Source: Lacticaseibacillus casei DSM 20011 = JCM 1134 = ATCC 393 (lineage in GTDB: Bacteria > Bacillota > Bacilli > Lactobacillales > Lactobacillaceae). From it: a stretch of 64,000 bases of DNA. The translations under genes and the position numbers were made by a program. Location: positions 124,001 through 188,000 of the forward strand of contig NZ_AP012544.1 in assembly GCF_000829055.1 (NCBI RefSeq). Reading direction: 5' to 3'. The notes below the pieces were generated by a model, which made no database searches, was not told the DNA's origin, and saw nothing but the letters and a program-made list of their open reading frames with translations. This document shows, one piece after another, positions 53,682 to 62,180 of the stretch; positions within the stretch are counted from its first letter, which is position 1, and each line of letters begins with the position of its first letter.

Positions 53682-54722
53682 ATGGTTGTCAAAGTTGGTG
53701 TTATCGGAACAGGCGCAATGGGTCGAGCGCATATTGATCGGCTGACAAATGTCTTAACCGGCGCAAAAGTGGTGGAGGTCACCGACATTAATCAAGAAGC
53801 GGCTAAAGCTGCGGTGCGCGATTTTAAACTGGATGCAAAAGTTTATCCTGACGACACGAGTCTGTTACAAGATCCGGATATTGATGCGGTCTTTGTTGTC
53901 AGTTTTGGTGGGGCACACGAGGCGACGGTTCTTAAAGCCTTGGATACGGATAAATTTATTTTCACGGAAAAGCCGTTAGCGACAACCTTGGAAGGCGCCA
54001 AGCGCATTGTCGACAAAGAAATGGGTAAACCGCGAAAGGTCATTCAAGTCGGGTTCATGCGGCGCTACGACGAAGGCATTCATGCGTTGAAGGCCCAGTT
54101 GGATTCAGGCATCATTGGGACTCCGTTAGTTGTTCGGGCCAGTCACATCAATCCGGATGTGGCCGCGAACTATTCCAATGAAATGGCGATTACCGATACT
54201 TTGATTCATGAAATCGATGAGATGCACTGGTTGCTTGATGACGATTATGCATCGATTCAGATCACCTATCCGCGGCAGTCAAGCAAAGTGAACAACGAAG
54301 GATTGCGGGATCCGCAACTGGCGACGTTGACGACTAAAAAAGGCGTGGTTATTCAGGTGCTGGTTCATGTGACGGCGCAATATGGCTATGAGGTCAAACT
54401 TGAAGTGGTTGGGGCAACAGGCGAGTTGAAACTGCCGGATTATGGATTTGCGCCAATTGTGCGGACCCAGGCAACGCAACAAACCGCAATGGAAACAAGT
54501 TGGGTCAAGCGATTCTTGCAGGCGTATAACACCGAAGTACAGGAATTTATTAATCAAGTGGCCAAGAATCAGTCGCCAATTGGTCCTAGTGCGTGGGACG
54601 GCTATATTGCCGCTGTGACCGCAGAAGCCGGCATTCGCTCGCAAAAGGATCAGGAACCGGTTCTCATTAACGTAGCTGCAACACCGGCGTTTTATCAAAA
54701 GAAACAGGCAGTAAAAGCTTAG
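53682..54722 (+). CDS. iolG1: Inositol 2-dehydrogenase, Gfo/Idh/MocA family (IolG1)
   Basis: 346 aa. NAD-binding VGVIGTGAMGRAHIDRL at the N-terminus; active-site Lys in FTEKPLATTLEGAKR near 96; substrate-side Asp/His in ALTDTLIHEIDEMHWLL near 170 (ITDTLIHEIDEMHW). Oxidises myo-inositol to 2-keto-myo-inositol. AAAAGGAG precedes the ATG. The gene is intact, although earlier genes of the operon are broken. Confidence 0.9.
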   Translation: MVVKVGVIGTGAMGRAHIDRLTNVLTGAKVVEVTDINQEAAKAAVRDFKLDAKVYPDDTSLLQDPDIDAVFVVSFGGAHEATVLKALDTDKFIFTEKPLATTLEGAKRIVDKEMGKPRKVIQVGFMRRYDEGIHALKAQLDSGIIGTPLVVRASHINPDVAANYSNEMAITDTLIHEIDEMHWLLDDDYASIQITYPRQSSKVNNEGLRDPQLATLTTKKGVVIQVLVHVTAQYGYEVKLEVVGATGELKLPDYGFAPIVRTQATQQTAMETSWVKRFLQAYNTEVQEFINQVAKNQSPIGPSAWDGYIAAVTAEAGIRSQKDQEPVLINVAATPAFYQKKQAVKA

Positions 54723-54754
54723 TGAACCAAATAAATGACTTGAGGAGGATATTG

Positions 54755-55810
54755 ATGATGGCTCAACGGACAGTAAAAATCGGCATAGTGGGGTTAGGCC
54801 GACTGGGGAAAATCCATGCGACCAATCTGGCAACCAGCATTCAGCACGCTAAGCTGCAGGCAGCCACAAGTGTTGTTCCAGAGGAGTTGGCATGGGCGCG
54901 CGAAGAACTTGGGGTTGAAGAAACCTATGAAGATTTCGACGATATGGTTCAAAACGCAGATATTGATGCGGTGTTTATTGTGTCACCTTCAGGATTCCAT
55001 TTGCCACAAATTGAAAGCGCTATGAATGCGGGCAAACACGTTTTTAGCGAAAAACCGATCGGCTTAGATCTTGCGGCGATCAAACACACACAGACCGTGA
55101 TCAACCAGCATCCTGATTTGAAATTCCAGCTTGGCTTCATGCGGCGCTTCGATGATTCGTATGTTTATGCAAAGCAGCTAGTTGATGAAGGCAAAATTGG
55201 CGACATTACACTCATCCGCAGTTACAGCATTGATCCAGCGTCCGGGATGGAGAGCTTCGTTAAGTTTGCGACCTCGGCTAGTAGCGGCGGCTTGTTCTTG
55301 GACATGTCGATTCATGATATTGATGTGATTCGCTGGTTCACCGGTAAAGAGATTGACAAGGTTTGGGCGATCGGGTTGAATCGCGCTTATCCGGTTCTGG
55401 ATCAGGCTGGCGAGCTGGAAACCGGCGCGGCGCTGATGCAACTTGAAGATAAGACCATGGCGATCCTGGTAGCCGGTCGCAATGCAGCACATGGCTATCA
55501 TGTCGAAACCGAAGTCATCGGGACCAAAGGGATGTTGCGGGTCGCCCAGGTTCCAGAGAAGAATCTGGTAACGGTGATGAACGAAGAAGGCATTATCCGA
55601 CCAACATCCCAGAACTTCCCTGAGCGGTTTGCCCAGGCATTTCTGAGTGAAGAAAAGGCGTTTGTTGACAGCATTTTGAAAGACACTTCAGTCGGGATCA
55701 CGGCAGAAGATGGCTTGCAAGGTACGAAAGCAGCGCTGGCATTACAACAGGCATTTGAAAAGAACGATATTGTCAAAGTCGATGACGTAGATAAAAAGGT
55801 GGGTGCTTAA
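54755..55810 (+). CDS. iolG2: Gfo/Idh/MocA-family oxidoreductase (IolG2)
   Basis: 351 aa from the ATG at 54755 (GAGGAGG upstream; the GTG-started frame at 54722 is only the overlap with iolG1). NAD-binding IGIVGLGRLGKIHATNL, FSEKPIGLDLAAIKHTQTVI (catalytic Lys near 98), GLFLDMSIHDIDVIRWF (Asp/His). A paralogue of iolG1, as in L. casei BL23, where the two may act on different inositol isomers (inference). Confidence 0.88.
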   Translation: MMAQRTVKIGIVGLGRLGKIHATNLATSIQHAKLQAATSVVPEELAWAREELGVEETYEDFDDMVQNADIDAVFIVSPSGFHLPQIESAMNAGKHVFSEKPIGLDLAAIKHTQTVINQHPDLKFQLGFMRRFDDSYVYAKQLVDEGKIGDITLIRSYSIDPASGMESFVKFATSASSGGLFLDMSIHDIDVIRWFTGKEIDKVWAIGLNRAYPVLDQAGELETGAALMQLEDKTMAILVAGRNAAHGYHVETEVIGTKGMLRVAQVPEKNLVTVMNEEGIIRPTSQNFPERFAQAFLSEEKAFVDSILKDTSVGITAEDGLQGTKAALALQQAFEKNDIVKVDDVDKKVGA

Positions 55811-55811
55811 A

Positions 55812-56708
55812 TTGACGATTGAGCTAGGAATTGCGCCAATTGGTTGGACAAATGATGATATGCCGGAACTGGGCAAAGAAGTGACATTTGAACAAGCGAT
55901 TGATGAGATGGCGTTGGCGGGGTACCAAGGAACCGAAGTAGGCAATAAATACCCAAAGGATCCGGCAGTGTTAAAGCATTATCTGGCATTGCGCCATCTG
56001 AAGATTGCCAGCGCATGGTTCAGTGCCTTTTTGACGACCAAGCCGTATGAGGAAACCGAAGCGGCCTTCATTAAACACCGGGACTTTCTTCACGCGATGG
56101 GCGCCAAAGTGATCGCCGTTGCGGAACAAGGACATAGCGTTCAAGGAATGCTGGACAAAGCTGTGTTTGATGACAAACCGCATTTTACCGATGAGGAATG
56201 GCAGAGGTTGGCGACCGGATTGGAACGGTTAGGCGATCGGGCGCATGAAGTAGGGATGCAAATTGTGTATCGCCATCACATGGGGACTGGCGTTCAAACG
56301 ACGGCAGAAATCGATAAATTGATGGCGATGACGGATCCGGACAAGGTGTCGCTTTTGTTTGACACCGGGCATCTGGTTCTGTCCGGTGAAGATCCGTTAG
56401 ACATTTTCAATCGCTACAAAGATCGGATTAAGCATATTCACTTCAAAGACGTTCGCCCGGAGCAAGCTAAGCAGGAACGGGCAGAACACATGAGTTTCTT
56501 GGCAGGGGTCAAAAACGGGATGTTTACGGTACCTGGCGATGGCATGATTGATTTCAAGCCAATCTGGCAAGCCATTCAAAAGAGCAACTATAGCGGATGG
56601 ATTGTGGTTGAAGCCGAGCAGGATCCTGCCAAGGCAAATCCGCTTGAATATGCGTTGAAAGCAAAGCAGTACCTGGATACCATCATGGCAATCCCGCAAA
56701 CAGTTTAA
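55812..56708 (+). CDS. iolE: 2-Keto-myo-inositol dehydratase (inosose dehydratase, IolE)
   Basis: 298 aa from a TTG at 55812, with AAGGTGGG about 9 bases upstream; a GTG at 55803 is also in frame but too close to that site. TIM barrel: begins TIELGIAPIGWTNDDMPELG, typical of IolE; metal ligands are expected from EVG near 40, VYRHHMGTGVQTTAEID near 155, FDTGHLVLSG near 185, HIHFKDV near 210 and VEAEQD near 268. Dehydrates inosose to the trihydroxycyclohexanedione used by IolD. Confidence 0.92.
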   Translation: MTIELGIAPIGWTNDDMPELGKEVTFEQAIDEMALAGYQGTEVGNKYPKDPAVLKHYLALRHLKIASAWFSAFLTTKPYEETEAAFIKHRDFLHAMGAKVIAVAEQGHSVQGMLDKAVFDDKPHFTDEEWQRLATGLERLGDRAHEVGMQIVYRHHMGTGVQTTAEIDKLMAMTDPDKVSLLFDTGHLVLSGEDPLDIFNRYKDRIKHIHFKDVRPEQAKQERAEHMSFLAGVKNGMFTVPGDGMIDFKPIWQAIQKSNYSGWIVVEAEQDPAKANPLEYALKAKQYLDTIMAIPQTV

Positions 56709-56738
56709 GGGGTTTGATTTAGAAGGGGTATGGTCCTT

Positions 56739-57611
56739 ATGGCGTTGATACCAGCAACAACATTGATGCAAGCCGCACTGGCTCACCACGCTGCAATTGG
56801 TCATTTTAATATTAATGGTCCCGACTGGCTGGAGACGTATCTTAGCGTTGCTGAAGAAACCAAAACGCCGATTATTGTGGCAACTTCCGATCGGATTATG
56901 GATTTTCTTGGGGGCTTCGACTTCATGTCGCGCTACGTGCGTTTCATGATCCAAGCGTTGGAAATTACCGTGCCGGTTGTACTTCATCTGGATCACGGGT
57001 TATCCGTCGAGCACGTTTATCAGGCGATTGATGCTGGCTATACATCGGTCATGTTTGATGGCTCAAAGTTGCCCATTGATGAAAATGTTGCCTTAACCAA
57101 AAAGGTGGTTGCCTATGCGCATCAACGTCATGTGTCGGTTGAAGCAGAGGTTGGCAGCGTCGGTGGGAATGAAAATGGCCTAATCAGCGGTGTTCAGTAT
57201 GCCAGCGTGGCGGATGCGTTAAAAATGGCTGGCACCGGTATTGATTCGTTGGCTGCGGCATTGGGTTCGGTTCATGGCGATTATGTTGGGCGGCCCAAGC
57301 TAAACTTTGAGCGGATGACCGAGATTGCCCAAGCAACCCAACTACCGCTGGTTTTGCACGGTGCATCAGGTATTCCTGACGACCAGATTCAGCAGGCAAT
57401 TCAAACCGGAACGGCCAAAATCAACATCAATACGGAAGTGAACACCGTGTGGACGGAAGCGGTTGCCAAAGCGCTTCAACAAAAACGCTCCGGTCACGAT
57501 CCGCAGCCAATTCTTACAGCAGGCAAGCAAGCGATGGCGCGCCTAGTTGAAAGTAAAATGAACGACTTTCATATTTTGGGGAAAAGTGCCCGGCTAACTG
57601 CGATGGAGTGA
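56739..57611 (+). CDS. iolJ: Class II aldolase, DKGP/fructose-bisphosphate type (IolJ)
   Basis: 290 aa from the ATG at 56739 (GAAGGGG 11 bases upstream; the ATG at 56730 is only 2 bases from it). Zinc ligands: the His pair in VVLHLDHGLSVEHVY near 80, Glu in VEAEVGSVGGNENG near 133, GSVHGDY near 178 and LHGASGIPDDQ near 207. Splits 6-phospho-5-dehydro-2-deoxygluconate into DHAP and malonate semialdehyde. Confidence 0.92.
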   Translation: MALIPATTLMQAALAHHAAIGHFNINGPDWLETYLSVAEETKTPIIVATSDRIMDFLGGFDFMSRYVRFMIQALEITVPVVLHLDHGLSVEHVYQAIDAGYTSVMFDGSKLPIDENVALTKKVVAYAHQRHVSVEAEVGSVGGNENGLISGVQYASVADALKMAGTGIDSLAAALGSVHGDYVGRPKLNFERMTEIAQATQLPLVLHGASGIPDDQIQQAIQTGTAKININTEVNTVWTEAVAKALQQKRSGHDPQPILTAGKQAMARLVESKMNDFHILGKSARLTAME

Positions 57612-57688
57612 AAGCGTTACTGATATTGTGTTCAGTAAATCATGAAGTTGATTAACTGAATAGTGCGAATTATGAAAGCAGGGATGAT

Positions 57689-58078
57689 ATGCCACTGGTT
57701 CGGTTTGACATGTTAAAGGGCCGATCACCCGAAACGATTCAACAGATTTTGCAAATCACGCATGAGGTCATGGTAGCGGCTTTTGATGTACCGGCGCGTG
57801 ATCGGTATCAAATTGTCCACCAACATGAGCCTTACGAAATGGTTGTTGAAGATACCGGATTAGGGATACCGCGCACGGATAAGGTTGTGGTCATCTCATT
57901 GGTCAGCCGCGTGCGTACTGTTCACCAATTAAAGCAGTTCTATGCAACACTGGCGGAACGGTTATCGACGGCAGGGCTAGTCGATAAAAACGATCTCATG
58001 ATCAATGTTTCGTTCAACAATGACCAAGGATGGAGTTTCGGCCAAGGGAAAGCGCAATTTCTGGATGGCAGTTTGTAG
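57689..58078 (+). CDS. iolK: Tautomerase-family malonate semialdehyde decarboxylase (IolK)
   Basis: 129 aa. The N-terminal Pro (after Met removal) is the catalytic residue of the tautomerase superfamily: MPLVRFDMLKGRSPETIQ. The length and FDVPARDRYQIVHQHEPYEM match malonate semialdehyde decarboxylases. In L. casei iolK gives an alternative to IolA, yielding acetaldehyde and CO2. GGGATGAT lies before the ATG; 77 bases separate it from iolJ, and a strong terminator follows. Confidence 0.88.
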   Translation: MPLVRFDMLKGRSPETIQQILQITHEVMVAAFDVPARDRYQIVHQHEPYEMVVEDTGLGIPRTDKVVVISLVSRVRTVHQLKQFYATLAERLSTAGLVDKNDLMINVSFNNDQGWSFGQGKAQFLDGSL

Positions 58079-58097
58079 GTGAACCATAAGATAGATT

Positions 58098-58146
58098 GAA
58101 AATGCCTTGGCCGTTTCTGGAAGTCTGCAACGGTCAAGGCATTTTC
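58098..58146 (+). terminator. Terminator of the iol operon
   Basis: GAAAATGCCTTGGCCGTT / AACGGTCAAGGCATTTTC, a near-perfect 18-bp stem. Confidence 0.9.
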
Positions 58147-58227
58147 TGTGCAGCCGCAAGATGTGTTAGAAAAGCTGACAACTAGCAGTATCAAAACAGT
58201 GTGTGTAAGAAAGTAGAGGCGTTAAAT

Positions 58228-59106
58228 ATGACGATTCAAATAGAAAAAATGGCGCTCAATCGAAAAGTGGCGCAGAATCGCTCACTCGAAAGTTTTTTCC
58301 AGTTAGCGACAGAGGTTGGCATTAATCAGGTAGAGTTGCGCAACGATATGACGGCGTCCGATCGTCCCGAAACCGTCATTGATCAAATGCCGGTCGCGGA
58401 TTTTAATGCGTTAAAAGCCAAATATGGCATGAAAATTCTGACCATTAATGCGCTCCAACAATTTAATCAGCCAGCAAAGTTAGTCGCGAATCGTCAACTT
58501 TTGACCGGACTGGCCGAGTTAGCGGTTCAAATTGGCAGCCCGGCCATTATTTTCGTACCGGAAGTTAATCCGCAAGATAACCGAACGCCGCAACAACGAC
58601 TGGAGGATGCGGCTCACAATCTGCAAGTGTTTGGCGAGATCTTAGCGACTTATCATCTGACCGGGTTAGTTGAACCGCTGGGCTTTATGGCTAGCACGTT
58701 GCGGTATCCGTGGACGGCGCAACAGGCGATTGAATTGTCCGGTCGCACGGAGTTCAAGTTAACCATTGATACCTTCCACTTCTTCTTGGCACATATAACG
58801 GCAGCGCAGTTTAAAGCAAATGTTGACGTGAAACGAATCGGACTCGTCCATTTGTCCGGCATCGAACCGATTCACGAGTTGCGCGAAGTTTTGGATGAGG
58901 ACCGCATGTTCATCACAGACCGCGACATCATGCAAAACGTTGAACAGGTGCAACTTTTTGAATCAATGGGTTATAAAGGCAACTATTCCTTTGAAGCCTT
59001 CTCGACACGGTTAGCTGCCGAAAGTAACCAGCAGTTGGCGCACAAAATCACCACCAGCATCGCGCAATTGAATCAACCAACGGCGGTTTCAGGTTTGGAG
59101 GTGTAA
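58228..59106 (+). CDS. Sugar phosphate isomerase/epimerase, IolI-like TIM barrel
   Basis: 292 aa from the ATG at 58228 (GAGGCG upstream). Xylose-isomerase-like TIM barrel: metal ligands likely in VEPLGFMAS near 148, LTIDTFHFFLAHIT near 180, LVHLSGIEPIHELREVLDED near 210 and FEAFSTRL near 255. The DTFHFFL and LDEDRMF parts resemble inosose isomerase IolI. It lies behind the iol terminator and 5 bases before a second TIM-barrel gene, so it probably widens the range of inositol isomers used (inference). No clear promoter seen. Confidence 0.75.
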   Translation: MTIQIEKMALNRKVAQNRSLESFFQLATEVGINQVELRNDMTASDRPETVIDQMPVADFNALKAKYGMKILTINALQQFNQPAKLVANRQLLTGLAELAVQIGSPAIIFVPEVNPQDNRTPQQRLEDAAHNLQVFGEILATYHLTGLVEPLGFMASTLRYPWTAQQAIELSGRTEFKLTIDTFHFFLAHITAAQFKANVDVKRIGLVHLSGIEPIHELREVLDEDRMFITDRDIMQNVEQVQLFESMGYKGNYSFEAFSTRLAAESNQQLAHKITTSIAQLNQPTAVSGLEV

Positions 59107-59111
59107 AGACC

Positions 59112-59975
59112 ATGAAATTAGCTTACGATCCTTCCATGTTTCGCGACACCATGACGTTGAAGCAGATGTTTGATGAGGTGGCTCGTCTCGGCTATGAATA
59201 TGTTGAACTGTCGCCACGTAGAGATTTCATTTGGTTCTATGAACATCCGGTAGCTGACACGGCACTGATCAAGCAGGTAAAACGGTATGCCCAGGATGCC
59301 GGCGTTAAAATTTCCTCAGTGCTTCCGGTGCAACAATGGTCGTCACCCGATGAACAGGAGCGTGAATTTGCTGTCCGCAACCTGAAACGCACAATCGAAA
59401 TCACGGCGGCATTGGGGGTCAAAGTGTTGAATACCGAATTCTCAGGTGATAAGTTCCAACCACTGGTTTCACAGGGGCAGTGGTACAAGTCCATGGAAGA
59501 GCTCGCGCCGGTGTTTGAAAAGAATGGCATCACCCTGGAAATCCAACCGCATCCCAATGACTTTATTGAATCGAACTTGGCCGCTAGCCGCTTAATCCGC
59601 TCGTTGGATGTCGACTGGGTCCATCAGGTTTGGTGCAGCTCTCATGCCTTTTATATGGATGACGGGCGCGGCGATATTCGCCAACAATTTGCTGAATCCG
59701 GTGATCTCATTACCCATGTTCTGATTGCGGACACGTTTAATCACAAAGGCAACCAAGGCTTGCGGTACATCATCAATCCGCCAGGCGCCCCGGTGACGAT
59801 TCACCAGCACTTAAATCCGGGTGAAGGCGAAGTCGATTTTGCCACGCTTTATGCTGTGTTGCGAGAACGACATTTTAACGGCATCATCACCAATAACGTG
59901 TTTGCCTGGCCCGACAAGGTTGACTGGTCAAATAAAATCACACTGCAGTCAGTCAAAAACGGCTTGCAACTCTGA
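59112..59975 (+). CDS. Sugar phosphate isomerase/epimerase, IolH-like TIM barrel
   Basis: 287 aa. Begins KLAYDPSMFRDTMTLKQMFD, resembling IolH proteins; TIM barrel with likely ligand residues in LNTEFSGDKFQPLVSQ near 96, LEIQPHPNDFIE near 138, VWCSSHAFYMDDGRG near 175 and HVLIADTF near 205. The reaction of IolH is not settled. It forms a two-gene unit with the preceding IolI-like gene (5-base gap) and ends in its own terminator. Confidence 0.75.
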   Translation: MKLAYDPSMFRDTMTLKQMFDEVARLGYEYVELSPRRDFIWFYEHPVADTALIKQVKRYAQDAGVKISSVLPVQQWSSPDEQEREFAVRNLKRTIEITAALGVKVLNTEFSGDKFQPLVSQGQWYKSMEELAPVFEKNGITLEIQPHPNDFIESNLAASRLIRSLDVDWVHQVWCSSHAFYMDDGRGDIRQQFAESGDLITHVLIADTFNHKGNQGLRYIINPPGAPVTIHQHLNPGEGEVDFATLYAVLRERHFNGIITNNVFAWPDKVDWSNKITLQSVKNGLQL

Positions 59976-60029
59976 TAGTCGTGGCTGGTGACGGTCAATA
60001 CCAGCCAACTAAAAATATTTCCGATCCAA

Positions 60030-60067
60030 AACGACACCTGATGCATGAATTCTCAGATGTCGTTTTT
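60030..60067. terminator. Terminator between the TIM-barrel pair and the RpiR regulator
   Basis: ACGACACCTGA / TCAGATGTCGTTTTT stem. A separate hairpin GGCTGGT / ACCAGCC lies just before it (about 59985-60006). Confidence 0.75.
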
Positions 60068-60102
60068 GTATACTTAAAGTAACATAAGCTGCTGATGATT
60101 GA

Positions 60103-60945
60103 TTATCGGCGCGTCGCATCAATGGTGGCGCGAACTCGGCGAAAGGGCGGAGCCGTCTGACTGTTGGTTTGAATGGCGCTGATCATAAATAGCGTATCCA
60201 TGAGACTAAGCTCCGCGATTAACGCATGGAGCGCTTCGGTTCGGTAGCGCGATTCTTCGGCAACCGCGACAAACGCGGCATCGGCCATTTTGGCCAGACG
60301 GGAAGCCGGTGCGCCGGTGATCACGATAAGCGGCACCTGCTGTTGCTTGGCCAAGTCAGCTAACGCAATGGCATCTTTATCTTCACCGGAATGCGACGTC
60401 AAGATCATGGCGTCATTGGCGCCCAGATGCGTTGCTGCCATGAGCTGCATATGATAATCCGCGGCATAGGAAACGGGGATGGCCGTCCGCAGAAACTTGT
60501 GATAGCCATCTAACGCAACGAGATTGCTGGCGCCTAATCCAAAAAGACCGAGATGATCCGCATGGGTAATCCAATTAATCGCTTTAGCCAAGGCAGCCGT
60601 GTCCAAGTTGGCCAAAGTGGTTCGGAGCGCATCGATATTGGAGGTGAAGATTTTTTGCGCCAAGGTCTCAACCGAATCGTCCGGGCTCAGTTCCGCAAAT
60701 AGCGTTTGATCCGGTTCCGGTGGCGATTGGACCAATGCCATCCGCAGCGCCTGGAAGTTCGGATAACCCAATGCCTTGGCAAATCGCGAAATGGTGGCCG
60801 TACTGACGCCCGTTATTGCGCTGAGTTCCGCGATATTTGCCTGACTAGCGCGATCCGGATGCGTTTGAAGAAAATCCGCTAATTTCTTTTCTTGGCGACT
60901 CAAGTTCGGTTTATAAATTTGTAGTTGTACCAGAAAATCGTGCAT
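60103..60945 (-). CDS. MurR/RpiR-family transcriptional regulator of gluconate genes
   Basis: 280 aa from the ATG at 60945 (GGAGGATG upstream). N-terminal HTH_6 domain (LSRQEKKLADFLQTHPDRAS, TGVSTATISRFAKALGYPNF), C-terminal SIS domain (HADHLGLFGLGASNLVALDG, AMILTSHSGEDKDAIALADL) that binds a sugar phosphate. Divergent from gnd-gntK-gntP, so it probably controls them in response to gluconate-6-phosphate or a related compound (inference). A palindrome TGTAATTTTTTTACA lies in the opposing promoter. Confidence 0.88.
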   Translation of the reverse strand: MHDFLVQLQIYKPNLSRQEKKLADFLQTHPDRASQANIAELSAITGVSTATISRFAKALGYPNFQALRMALVQSPPEPDQTLFAELSPDDSVETLAQKIFTSNIDALRTTLANLDTAALAKAINWITHADHLGLFGLGASNLVALDGYHKFLRTAIPVSYAADYHMQLMAATHLGANDAMILTSHSGEDKDAIALADLAKQQQVPLIVITGAPASRLAKMADAAFVAVAEESRYRTEALHALIAELSLMDTLFMISAIQTNSQTAPPFRRVRATIDATRR

Positions 60946-61020
60946 ATGCCCATCCTCCATTTCCTCAAGAGGAGTATAGCATTAAATGTATGAATTGAAA
61001 ATTAATTACGGACACTTTGC

Positions 61021-61049
61021 TTGATTTTTGTAATTTTTTTACATACAAT
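61021..61049 (+). promoter_or_regulatory. Promoter of the gluconate operon with a palindromic operator in the spacer
   Basis: TTGATT (61021-61026), 17-base spacer, TACAAT (61044-61049). The spacer holds TGTAATTTTTTTACA (61029-61043), a perfect 5+5 inverted repeat, where a bound RpiR-type repressor would block the polymerase. Confidence 0.6.
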
Positions 61050-61106
61050 GGCACCATGATCACGGAGGAGCGCTTTTGATCCCCGAGAAAGTGGTCTTGG
61101 CGTTCA

Positions 61107-61228
61107 CATTAACGCGTTCGCCAGCGCAGAAGCCTACGTGTAAGGACCTCGGTCGCAATGGCCAAACCCGGGCCATCACGCCCAAGGCCGCTTACACTCC
61201 GGCTTCTACCCGCGCTGGCTCATGCTCA
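61107..61228 (+). repeat. Dispersed palindromic repeat, copy 9
   Basis: Full-length: CATTAACGCGTTCGCCAGCG ... GCTGGCTCATGCTCA. Stems CCAGCGC / GCGCTGG, AGAAGCC / GGCTTCT. It lies in the ~190-base leader of gnd, its right end merging into the ribosome binding site AGGAGGGG. Confidence 0.87.
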
Positions 61229-61242
61229 GGAGGGGATAGCAT

Positions 61243-62166
61243 ATGCAAGTAGGTATGGTAGGCTTAGGCAAGATGGGTATGAATCTGGTCGCGAATATGC
61301 GCGATCATGATATTGAGGTTGTTGCGTTTGACTTGAATGATCAGGCGCGGACGGAAGTAGGGCAATATCAAGCGAGAGCGGTTGCCAGTCTGGATGCACT
61401 GGTGATGAGTCTGGCATCACCGCGGATTATTTGGAGTATGGTGCCGGCGGGAAAACCAACCGATGCAACGATTAATCAGCTGGCCAAGTTACTGCGTCCT
61501 GGCGACATCGTGATTGATGGTGGCAATTCTTATTATCAGGATTCCATCAAGCGAAGTCAGTTGTTGGCAGAAGAGGGCATTCACTTTTTTGATGTCGGGA
61601 CGTCCGGTGGCATGGCAGGCGCGCGGGCCAATGGGAATTTCATGATCGGCGGCGACCAAACGCAATTTGCCAAGATTGAACCACTGTTTAAAGCCATTGC
61701 CGCGCCTGGTGGCTATCTGTATACTGGCCCAGCCGGCTCAGGGCATTATCTGAAAATGGTTCACAACGGTATTGAATACGGCATGATGCAGGCAATCGGT
61801 GAAGGCTTCGATGTTTTGGCCCATAGTCCCTATGATTACGACAATGAGGCAGTTGCCAAAATGTGGAACAATGGCTCCGTGATTCGCAGTTGGTTGATGG
61901 AACTGGCTGGTAATGCCTTCAGCGACGATGCCGATCTCGAAAAGATTCAGGGGATCATGCATAGTTCGGGTGAAGGCGCATGGACAGTCGAAGAAGCCTT
62001 GCGTTTGCACGTGGCAACGCCGGTGATTGCCAGTGCTTTGATGATGCGTTACCGATCAGAAGCAGCCGACACCATGACCGGTAAAGTAGTGGCTGCTTTA
62101 CGCAATCAGTTCGGGGGACATGCAGTTGATCCCACGACCGGAAAACACGACGGCCAAGTGAAGTAA
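61243..62166 (+). CDS. gnd: 6-Phosphogluconate dehydrogenase, decarboxylating (short GntZ/YqeC type)
   Basis: 307 aa, the short form of the enzyme (long forms ~470). NAD(P)-binding VGMVGLGKMGMNLVANM at 3-19; DGGNSYYQDSIKR near 92; substrate motif DVGTSGGMAGARANGNFMIG near 118; catalytic Lys in GSGHYLKMVHNGIEYGMMQA near 168. Converts 6-phosphogluconate to ribulose-5-phosphate and CO2. AGGAGGGG precedes the ATG. First of the operon gnd-gntK-gntP. Confidence 0.92.
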   Translation: MQVGMVGLGKMGMNLVANMRDHDIEVVAFDLNDQARTEVGQYQARAVASLDALVMSLASPRIIWSMVPAGKPTDATINQLAKLLRPGDIVIDGGNSYYQDSIKRSQLLAEEGIHFFDVGTSGGMAGARANGNFMIGGDQTQFAKIEPLFKAIAAPGGYLYTGPAGSGHYLKMVHNGIEYGMMQAIGEGFDVLAHSPYDYDNEAVAKMWNNGSVIRSWLMELAGNAFSDDADLEKIQGIMHSSGEGAWTVEEALRLHVATPVIASALMMRYRSEAADTMTGKVVAALRNQFGGHAVDPTTGKHDGQVK

Positions 62167-62180
62167 AGGAGAAGAACGTG

